A DNA stretch of 64,000 nt. Source: Setaria digitata (taxonomy: Eukaryota; Nematoda; Chromadorea; Rhabditida; Setariidae). The notes under the pieces were generated by a model that did no database searches, was not told the DNA's origin, and saw only the letters and a program-made list of their open reading frames with translations. Numbering within the stretch: position 1 is the stretch's first letter; each line of letters begins with the position of its first letter. Positions 39,579 through 50,198 of this stretch are shown here, one piece after another. The DNA is taken from contig RCAB01000034.1 in NCBI GenBank assembly GCA_003640385.1, positions 186,001-250,000 of the forward strand. Reading direction: 5' to 3'. Made by a program: the position numbers and the translations under genes.

Positions 39579-41180
39579 TTACGCCTTGGCAAGTTCTTCA
39601 GCAGCGCCAGTTGTTATTAGATGAGCAAATGCTTTGTAGTCAACTTGACCGTTTTCAATTGGTGGTTTACCCTGAATAAACAAATTAAAACAACAAGAAG
39701 AGAAAATAATAAACAGTTTATTCAAGCCATCTGTCTGCCTAAGAATCAAAAATATATATAAAAATTAGCTTTGTAATTAAAGTAAACGTAAATTACGGCT
39801 GCCAATCTGATACGATTGAACTAAGTAGTAATGCTTCTTGGCGATGATTAAAATACTTACGCTGGAATTAGCATGAGTTTAAGCTTTGAATACTAAGCTA
39901 CTGAAATCGGAAAATTACCTTATACATCGCCTTGATTTCTTCATCGTCGAAAGGTTCTCCTCGTTTATTTTGCAAAATTTTCAATAGCTCCTCTTCTGAT
40001 ATTTTGCCGCAATCTCTTTTATCAAACATTTGGAAGGCGCCAATTATTGTTGCTTCTGGATCTGTCCCTAAAGACATTGTTTGAAATTATTTGAGTAGTG
40101 AAACAATCCAACCACATACAGAATCAAAACACCAGGCAGCTGTTGTTATTCGGATGACAAATCGATGGTGCCTTCCTTCCAATTCGGACTTTTTCTTACT
40201 TTTTTCTTATTTATCAAATAATAATTGTGCAGTTCATTTTACGAAAAGAATACAGCGAATCGGAGTTCGAGATTCATGGAAAGAAAGGAATCAGAGAGTT
40301 CCTGAAATGAAATTCCTGCAGCGAAATAAAAAAAAATAAGTGAGTAACTATTTAAGTGATTTGCTGCAACAACAATCTGATTAACTATCGATTAAAACAA
40401 ATCGCCAGAAAGTGAATATTAAGGGTCTCCTTCGGAAGATCACTGCTAGATCGCGTCTTCACATTAATAACATAGGAAACACAATGAATGCAAGTACACC
40501 TATCGATTTTCTAATTGATTACCTGTTAACTTTTCTCCAAATAATGTCAGAAAAACGGTGAAATTAATGGGCCCTGGAGCTTCTTTGATCATTGCATCAA
40601 TCTGAGCATCTGATGCAATTTGTCCCATCATTGCATAGAGATCCTTCAGATCCTGCTTGTCGATTATGCCATCTTTATTTTGATCCATAATACCAAATGC
40701 TTCTTTGAATTCCTGGATTGTCTTCTGATCAAACTGAGCTGCCTCTGAGCCGGACTTCTTCTTGCTTGATTTCTTTTTTGCTGCTTTCGACTACAAAATC
40801 ATAATTTCATAAAATAGTCTACAATTTCCTTATCTGTGAACATTTTCTGAAAATGATATGTATCGATCGAGTAAAATATGGAAATAGCCTACATTAAGGA
40901 TCAATTAGATCAATTTTATCAATTAATACCATATATTAAAAAGCAAGTACAATTCAGATTCAAATAATTTTGGCAACTTTACCTTGTTCAGATTGGATTT
41001 ACAGTCTGCAAGTAAAACTGCAATTTTCATGCATGCTGTGTGAAATGACCTCATATCTTATTTTTCCGCTTAGTTGGGCTGCATCAGACAGCAGATAAGA
41101 TCACTGATGAAAATTTGAATTCTTCATGAGAAATATAGAAAGGGATCTTAAGACAGCATGGGAATGATAAAACTTACCAT
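39579..41180 (-). CDS. mlc-1: Muscle myosin regulatory light chain
   Basis: Wraps the neck of the myosin II heavy chain and tunes contraction in muscle thick filaments. Four coding exons: 41180-41178 (ATG only), 40790-40523, 40067-39919, 39671-39579; 170 residues, the family length. The N-terminus is lysine- and serine-rich ([19 protein letters not shown]), as in nematode MLC-1 and MLC-2. The single good EF-hand loop is [12 protein letters not shown], with acidic residues at loop positions 1, 5, 9 and 12; the later EF-hands are degenerate ([14 protein letters not shown]). The C-terminus ends in [15 protein letters not shown]. The match to C. elegans MLC-1/2 is nearly residue for residue; the two paralogues cannot be told apart here. 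An intron falls directly after the start codon, so the first coding exon contributes only methionine. Confidence 0.97.
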
Positions 41181-41216
41181 CGTTAGAGAGAGTAATGAAG
41201 ATAAGCGAAGGAGCAA

Positions 41217-41228
41217 CTGCAACGGCAC
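41217..41228 (-). promoter_or_regulatory. Probable trans-splice acceptor of the myosin light chain gene
   Basis: On the minus strand a TGCCGTTGCAG acceptor precedes a 36-base leader (41216-41181) that ends at the ATG. A short leader after an acceptor suggests spliced-leader addition, though an ordinary upstream 5' intron is equally possible. Confidence 0.4.
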
Positions 41229-43150
41229 AAACAAAATGTACAATGATTTCAGTCGAGAGGAGGCTTTTAACTAGCTTTGAAGAAGCTGAAGACTGCTGTT
41301 ACGTTTACACATTTATACACCCTCTAGCTTGAGCTTAGCAACATTCCTTAGCATAACAATTTTTAGCCCACATTACACTGCTAGAATAACGTATGCTGCT
41401 CTATTCGCTTCACAGAAACTCTAATTCTTTTTGAATGATATTGTCGAGAAATCTTGATTGATCCTAAATATTGTTATGGAAATAAATACCGCGATTTCTA
41501 GACGCAGACTTTGACATGATATGCAGAGCTTTCGAATAGCATACATCAGAGGGCGTAAACGCGTCAAGTTATCCTTCAACTTTTAGCTCGAACTCTAATA
41601 TCTGTGTCTACCACGAGCTTCAGTTTTAAGGATTACTTGAAGTGTCTGAGGGTGCCCCTATGTATCGCCGAAGTGTTAGTACTAGCAGCAGACCCATTAA
41701 CAAAAAAAAAAATGGCTTTCTAGAATTTTGAATTTTATAACTATTAAAAAAAAATACCATGACTTCGTGAATAAAGGACGAATTCAACTACACTTTTCCA
41801 ATATAGATCAACAGTTATCCTTACAGCAATGCTTCTCCAGTTGTGATTTTCAAACGTACAATTAATAAATTCAGTATAAATTTTCAAACAAATCATGATG
41901 AAGGTATAGTATTATCTTTGCCTTCTCTAATGAAACTTAATGTAGTGTATTCGTATTTCCTATAACTTATTTTTCAAAACCTGCAGAACATAGAAAATTT
42001 ATTGGAATTAACAGTTTAAAAGCTTTTTTCTTTTTACTGTTTCATGGGTTTAGTATATTAAGTAAATGAGCGCACAAAAGTAGGAATTAGTTGTGAAACT
42101 GAATTATACCATGATTTTATTATTTAAATTCTACATTTTGAATGTCTAGAATGCTTTGAATGTCAAGCTTACGCGTTTCTTTACTTTTTCAGTGCAACCA
42201 AATAAAATAAGATTTATGGAATGCTTCGAAAGAAGTGTAATTAAAAGAACTGTGAGTCATTTGAAGTGCTGACACTGAACTATTAGCCCAAAGTGACCTA
42301 TTATGATAAATTCAAGATGGACATTCAAAACAAGGCATAGATGCTGTCTTTTTAAATACTCAGTGGACTTGCACTATAAAAATAACCTGTTATCTATCTT
42401 CTTATGCAGATGTCACGGTTAATCTTGGATACAAAAAGTTCATCTTGTGTGGAAATTTAGTTTCAGTTACTTTTCGTCGAAAAAAAATATGGTCTTGTCT
42501 GTTTAAAAAAAAAAAAAAAAAACAATGAAATTTCATGAGACTTAATCTTTTTGATGCTTTTCTTATAAGTATTCCTTCAGTTGAAGTGAGAAATTTAGCT
42601 AGAAAAGAAGATCCAGAAAATGGTGTGAAATGACATAACAAAGTACAATAAAGAATGATTATTATGAATGAATTTTGTTTGAATTTATTGCTGCATCGTT
42701 TCTTAGTGTGACCAAACTAATTTTAATGAACTTAAATGGTGGTTTATAATTGAAATTACATATTCTAAAAGAAAGTTAAGAAAGAAATAATAAAAATAGA
42801 AAATTTTTTGCGGTTTTTTCTACAGCATCGTAATTCAGCGGTTTCTGGAAAATACGGTGCTCAAAATACTTGAAAAATGTACTGGTTAATAAACTCAGCT
42901 CCCGAATTTTTCCAGTATAGAAATGTTTCATTGAATTAAGTTGGAAATTTCCGAACTTTTAACACTGAGAGATAAACTTTGCAGTATTAACAAAAAAAAA
43001 AAAAATTTTTTTCTCTTGAAAATAAGTGTAAGAAATTATATGCCAACTCTATTTGCTTACAGCAGCATGATGATTGTACTACAAATAGACTTAGCAATAC
43101 TTTTTGTAGTAAATTTCATTTAAATCGAGACCTGCTATGAAGATTATTTG

Positions 43151-43172
43151 ATTAATTAATTAATTAATTAAT
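43151..43172. repeat. (TTAA)n tandem repeat
   Basis: Five or more perfect ATTA/TTAA units in AT-rich intergenic DNA. Confidence 0.9.
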
Positions 43173-43893
43173 GTTTGTTGAATGCCTATGGTCTTTGTGT
43201 TAAACATTGGAATAAATCGAAATGTGCATTAATTGGCGTCCAACTGATTTTGAAAATGCACCATTGAAATTTGAACGCTTTTGAGTTAAAGCAACTGAAA
43301 ACGAAAATCAACTTATAGTGAAATATTCTGCAGAAGTTTTGAAATTTCATCCTGTGGATTTTCATATTGCGGAACTCTTTCTATCTAGGACTTTTTTTTT
43401 TAGGGTTGTTAATCTACACCTAAGCAAAAGTTCTGTTTATCACTTCATCGCATCTTGTATTCAGCATTTACATGTATGACCAAGACAGTCTCAATTTGAA
43501 ATATTTTCAGGTTAATTTAGAAATGCAAATTTTATCACTTCCGGAAGAAAAGCTCAAGAAGGGGTTACATTAAACATTCCAAGCTTTCAGATTTTGTTTA
43601 AGCTTTAATTGTCGGGAGCTGTTGAATTAGAATAACAATTACCAACTCTGTTAAGTTCTAAAAATGAAAACATATTAGAGCTGATCTTTTTAGTAGTAGC
43701 TAAACATGCCTGAACTTGTAAGTGGGCCACTTTTGAGGCATTTTGTCATGTAGAAAACAAAAATATTATCAGCAAAAAACTGGAGTCTCTCAAACCTAAC
43801 CAGTGAGTTACAATTGTCGCTCTTGAGATGTATTGTTGAACTGACTTACTTAAGACTGAATAAATGCATTAAACTAAATTCACGTAAACGTGA

Positions 43894-43905
43894 GGGGGGG
43901 GGGGG
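43894..43905. repeat. G12 homopolymer
   Basis: Twelve consecutive G bases in a strongly AT-rich interval, shortly after CACGTAAACGTGA. Poly-G of this length is unusual against this background. Confidence 0.9.
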
Positions 43906-44290
43906 CCTTTAAATGAGCGGAAAGTGTGTGTTAGCCTTCAACTATTCCACAACATTTTACAATAATTCACTCATTTTTCATTTTCGTTTTCAAAAATTCT
44001 TTCAGATACTGTTCAAGTTCTAATTCCGAACCATCATACTTTCACTCCGTCGTCATCTATGTATCACTAAAAAGAGGTTGTAGTTTTTTCTTCACTTTAC
44101 TGACCAAAACAAACATGAAATTTTACCGTGTCTACATCTGCTTCATTTAGGCCAGTTTATTTTGATTAATACTGCTATTATTCTTTTGAATGTACACGAT
44201 TAACTTCAAAAGTTTGCAAAATACCTATACACAAAATTTCTTACAAAACTACATACCTCAATTATAAGCGCAACCGACGATATCACTCTC

Positions 44291-44448
44291 ATGCTATGAC
44301 AATGCGCTTTAATATTGTAGAAAAAGAGCAGTCACATAGCAATTAGTTCTAAAATTTGTTTACATATTCATTATATATATATATAATGAATGTGTTTTAT
44401 ATATATATATATATATATATAAAATATTAAAGCGCATTGTCATAGCAT
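44291..44448. repeat. 26-bp perfect inverted repeat with an AT-rich nested hairpin
   Basis: Arms 44291-44316 (starts ATGCTATGACAATGCG) and 44423-44448 are exact reverse complements. The 106-bp spacer holds a second palindrome (ATTCATTATATA...TATATAATGAAT) and a long (AT)n run. No target-site duplication is visible outside the arms. It could be a very short MITE-like element, a snap-back product of replication slippage, or a cruciform-forming sequence. Confidence 0.8.
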
Positions 44449-47400
44449 ATATATATGTATACATATAACAAATCAACTTGACAGGCTTTACATGCTTCTG
44501 ATCCTGTGGCACCATAAATCCTTAAGATGTTTTATTCACAAATTCTGAATGAGAGTAAACCTACAGAAGGAACTGAAGTTATACTATGAACATTTTCTGC
44601 CGTGTTCATCTAACAGTAACCTACAATGGATTTTAATCCATTTTTGTTTATAATGTGTGCCTTCGAATTTATGGAAAAAAAATTCAAAAAATACCATTTA
44701 TCATTTTATGTTTTTATAATATAAAGGATGAAAAAATATACAATATTATGTAATTGGAAGGTAAATGTAGATTTTTCTATATGTATAATTATCAATTTTT
44801 TTCTTAATGTAGTTTTGAGTGGTATCACTGACGATCATCTGCTAAAGCAAATAAATATCTTTTAATAATTGAACACTTATAGTTCAGGAAAAAAAAATTC
44901 ATTTAAAGAAACTTGTTTCTCACTGAAACGTGAAGGAGTTCGTATAATATTTCTTTCGGTTACCATTTTTATGAAACTCTCTAGATTTTGCGATCGAGTC
45001 CCCTTACGTAGTTACGAGCATAAACTGATTCATAACATAGAAAAATAAGAAAAAAGGTGACCCATTTATTCCAAGCTTTACCTTTTAAACCAATTTTTCA
45101 AAATCTCTTTATTGCTATAAAGGAAAATAAAGCCAAAGTTTTCGACAAACTGATCACTCCAAATCCTGAGTTTTTTGCTTATTCGAGAGCATGATTGAAA
45201 ACATGGGAGAAAATGTTTGTACAGTCAGGCTTTACTTTTGTAAGAATTTTTTATGATTTTTGGTAGTTATTTTAATCGACAAAATTTGATGATAAAGCAG
45301 TTCAGCCGGAATATTTATGGAAAAGATTCACAAAACTGCAGAGGCGAAAAAAAAAAAAAACATGTGATGAAAGCTAACTTTTCGAGTTGACATACATATG
45401 TGGTGATTTTATTTTGGAATGCTTATTAGCGATGCTACTGAAATTCGATATTCGAGACACCTAGAACACTGAGTGAAAGAGTGGTAGCCAAATTAGATTG
45501 GTATTAGGATCAGCTGGATAAGCATCAATGAAGGTGATGGATTTGAGAAAAATTAGGAAAGACTGCAATTATGTAAATCGACTTTAAAAATGCTAGCTAT
45601 CAATTTCCAAAAAATGTTCTAAGCTTTTCAATATAAAGGCCTAACAAAATATGAAATTGGGAATTTGATTTTGCGCAGTTTTTAATTCCCACTTGATGCA
45701 TATTTTAATTTTCATTCAAATTCAATCTCACTTACTACGATTCTGAAAGTGCTTCTTCCCTACCGTAAATTTCAATGCTCAAAACGGAAAGGACCACACA
45801 ATTAAGTTCTTAGGGTTTTGTCGCCGATCAGTGGAATATATTAAAACCGTCGTGGGTGGTCTCGGCTGTTCTGTGCAGCATCTTGCATTGCAGCCACCAA
45901 CAACGCTTTTCCACGCACTCTCGAGTTGCATGAATGTATTTGCCTTTTCCTGATATTTCCGTCAGAAACCAAGCATACAATGACCGTTACTGCGTGGGTA
46001 TTCACGAAACTGTCAGTTCGTTTAATAAACCTCTGCTAATTTGTAACATTAAGTTTTCAAGTTCAATTATGCAAATAAACCTAAAATTGCTTGTGCAGGA
46101 AGACTTTTTGAAGCACATAGCCCTAACTAGAAAAAAATTTGTCCTTTGAAAACTGATCCTCAGTTATGAATGATTTGAACTAGAGAGTTTTACTTGGTCA
46201 TTCCATGATTGACAATAAAAAATTTATAAGTGAAAAAAAAGGTCGCCGTGATCTGTTAGGGTCATCAGTTGACGTCCATTTTTCTGTTTCGATCTTGAAG
46301 ACATTCGTTGCAATCAGATATTTGTCTCTTCCATTTAATTTCTAAATAACTGTAACTTTTGAAATGAAAAATACTAATTATTTTGCAGTAACCGTTTTCT
46401 ATAAATACTGTTGGCTTTGTGTAATTTTTGACCACAATAGAGTAATTATCTATAATTAGCTATAAATTTATTAGTTAAAGAGTTGAGCAGAGGATTTAAA
46501 TTTAAATAACTCTACATCATAAACATTATTGCAGAACTTGAAGTATAAATTATGACTGCAACTTTTTGTTTAAAGTGCGGGAAAATTCGTCTTTGAAATG
46601 ATTACTTTATTCGAAAGAGAGTCGTATTACATTCAAAATATACGAAAAGATGAGTCTTAAAAAACAGTCTTGCGTACTGGATTGGAAACATTAACGACAG
46701 AAAGTGGATGTAAAAGATTTTTGTTAAAATTGAAAATGTAGAATAAGTAAAGGTCCCAAATCTCCTTAATTACGTCATTATATTTCTACTTGGACTTAAA
46801 CTTTCGGACCACTCTAGCTAGTAATTTTTAATTTCAGTGGAAGTTGAAAAAGCTTATCTGCTTTAAAATATGCCATTACTTCTCGTTGAAAAAAGAGACA
46901 AGAATTATTAGCCGTTAAAGAACAATCCAGGCAAAGCTTCAGAATTTAGCTTATTGCATAATTTTGATGCTTCAGTTCGTTCTTCAGCACGTAGTGCCTT
47001 ATTAGTCAGTAAGTCTGAAAACTTTCACCACAACCCTTTGGCTTCAGGTGCGACTTTCAATTTCTCAAACTACAAGTGTTAAAATTTTTCTTCGACTTCC
47101 AATTTGATATTTTCTTGCTTTTTTATTGATTAAGTAAAAAAACATTTTATCAAACTCCAGTTCCTGCTTTACAGGACTATTCAAGAAGAAGTTGGTTTAT
47201 GACAAAAAATTTTACAGACCAGCCTTCTCTGGGTTCCATGAAAAGATGGAATTGAAATACAGAGCTGTCTCGTTATCACAACTAAGAACATTTCTGTAGT
47301 TAGTGGTAAAAATAGCTAGCTATAAAAGAAAAGCACATTTCATTTTTATCATGTGTTGAGACTAAATGATTCTACCAAAATGCTGCATTCAGTTGCACAA

Positions 47401-47542
47401 GGCTACTGACGGAAGCTTGAGAAACTTATTAATCATAATATTTAAAATTCCTTGCATTATCATGTTTGGCATCGAACCATCCTGCAGTTCGCGTGTGGGT
47501 ATCTTTATTCATATAAATCGGAATTCCACTTTACATTCTGTC

Positions 47543-47567
47543 ATATATATATATATATATATATATA
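47543..47567. repeat. (AT)n microsatellite
   Basis: Uninterrupted AT dinucleotides in intergenic DNA. Confidence 0.9.
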
Positions 47568-49685
47568 GAGTATATTTTGAGAAATTATTTTAGGCTCGCT
47601 TGAGCTACAATATCATTACGATCACTAGAATATCAAGCTGTAGAATGCTTCCTCGTTGCACATACAGCTGTCCACTTCCTTTTTTCGAAACAGCTGACTA
47701 TCGAGAATTTATATAAAACAGGAGTAACTACAGCTTTTGGCAGCATATCTTATTGCATTCCAGTGTTACTTAGCAGTTACCAACATCGTATTGCTAGTGA
47801 TGTGTTATTCAGACCTTTTGTAGATGTGGAAAGTTAAATGGAATTAAAAAAACTTTAAACTGATTCAAATGTAATTTATTTTACTGGTATAAATAGTAAT
47901 CTCCTTGGAATTTGCCTCTAGTCCTACTTTTGTTTGTTAAGTTAGAATATGAGGTGTATTTAAATTTAATGAAACAAACTATCAGTTTGCAAATCCATAA
48001 TATAGCAAAATGACTTAATCAAATCGCTGACTATAATCCAAGTGTCAAGTATAATCTAATTAGTTTTCACTAATTCTAAGTTCGATAATAATTCACAATA
48101 ATTCAACGGAAAAAGCTAGGATAGTTATTTATTAAAGTAAAATGAAAAATTTCGCCACAAATTTTTCTTTTGATCAAATCGCAAATTTAATCTGATTTGA
48201 ATCACAGGAAATGATGAAATATAGATTTTTATGAAGCCCTGCTCACACCAGAACAAGTATTGTTGAGTGAACAGCTATTGTGAAGACTTTTGAGGAGTGC
48301 TCCAATAAACAGTATTTAATAAAAATTGTTGTTGGACCATTAGTTCAGATATACTTTTAACCATTCATTTCCGACTTGCTTTTGCCATTGGTTAAAAATT
48401 TAACCCAAAGAACATACAAACGTTCATATCAGGTTGTTATCCTTGTTCGTTTAATCATTATCTTCTGTTACTACCGCCACTATTATCATTTTGACCACAG
48501 TTATCATTATGACCGTAATTACTACTTACACAATAGTTCTGCTAAATTCACCAATATCCCGTGTATAAATCGTACAGTAGCTAATTCTGGTGAAGTTAAG
48601 GTAAGGCATTTATGATACTAGTGCAGATACGTTAGTGTACTGTTCAGTTCTTTTGAAATATTTGTATGAAACTAAAAGATTCAACTTTTCTGAATGATTT
48701 AAAGCAATTACAGTAAGTTGCCTTTTCGTGAAAGATAAACAAAATTATTTTAAGAAGTATTTATAAATAATACCGTTTAAAAGAATTTAAGCCTATTAAT
48801 TTTTTAGGAAAATCAACGAAATTAAGGAATCAAAAGGTTGAATCATTATCACTGGAATTTTGATTTCTGAATCAATCAACACTCCTTGCTTTTTCATCCT
48901 TACCATTTCGTTCATTATCCCTGCTACCATCGGTTCCGAATGATTATGGTGGTGGTATCAAAGGTTTCTCTCCATCTCCTGTGTTTCCACTATGTAGCTT
49001 ACATGTGTCATGATCTTAGACTGTGGAGTGAATGAGTTTGAATAATTGGAAATATTTATTCAACTAACGAATTCTAACAATGATTAAAAGACTTTAGAAG
49101 CTAATCAAAAAACTTAAGGACGGACAGAGACTTTGTCTTATATGGCATTATAACAAGCTACTTCCTTCGTCTTTTTTTTTTCATAATAATATGAAGCAAT
49201 TTTCCATTAAAAATGTGACAAACAAATTGACGTTTTTTAGTGTAGTATAACGACCGTTTTGTTAGATCAAATGTCTATTTCATATAAATCAACAAAAAAC
49301 ATCTAAAGAGGCAAACATGCGAGAGGAAATAAACAACACTTCTACAAGGCACTTTTATTAGCAAAATTATCTTTATATTTTACACATGCAAATTAAGTTT
49401 ATAAAAGGCTTTATGATCCAAATTGGTTAAACTAAATTTCACATTAATAGTATATTTATATACTGTAAACTGTAAATTTAAAGGTTTAAAAAAGTTTTAA
49501 AGAAGAAACCAAGTGAACTTGAAACTACTTGGAGATTTTTTTTTTTACAGGAGCAGAATGATTTTTAATCTTTTAAATTTCATTCTTCGTAACTGATGAT
49601 GGGAGAGAACCGTAAATGTAAAATGAAGCACTTTTGAAAAACTTACTTGAACAAAGAGAAAACTGAAAGCAGCATATTTTTATGG

Positions 49686-49750
49686 TATATATATATATAT
49701 ATATAAAATATATATTTTGTTTTTTTTTTTTTTATATATATATATATATT
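49686..49750. repeat. Compound AT microsatellite with T homopolymer
   Basis: An (AT)n block, a long T run, then a second (AT)n block, about 450 bp downstream of the calsequestrin stop codon. Confidence 0.85.
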
Positions 49751-50198
49751 TTGAGGAGAGGGGGAGAAAGGGTTAAATGTAATAAAATTTTTTTTTTTAA
49801 AAAAAAAGCAGTTTTTTTCTAGAGAAGACAGTAGTTGCTGATGCACTTCAAATCTTAAGGAAAATAACTCAGAAAAACAAAATTTTTTCGACGAAAACAT
49901 GTGAAATTGGGTTGCATGTAATTTCTTCAATTTCTAGATATTAAATATAAAACGACAGTCTCGAGTCAAGAAATAAGGACTTTTAGATCTTTCAGAATTT
50001 TCGATTTCGGAATTAACCCTAAAACGGTGAATGCAACAGAATCAATTCAAAATAAAATAGCTATTTGAGTTTTAAATCAAAATTCTATCCAATAAATTTG
50101 GCATTTTTTAATTGAGCAACTGAGTAATAATAGAAAAATAATGGTCATAAATGATAAAGGCCCATCTCGATGTTCTATTTGCATTCAGTAAAACAGCT

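Larger units (their letters stand above)
41229..50198. other. AT-rich intergenic interval
   Basis: About 9 kb between the myosin light chain promoter and the 3' end of calsequestrin. It contains simple repeats and one nested inverted repeat (listed separately) and a short GC-richer patch near 45845-45935. I see no supported gene, RNA gene or transposase. Confidence 0.5.
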
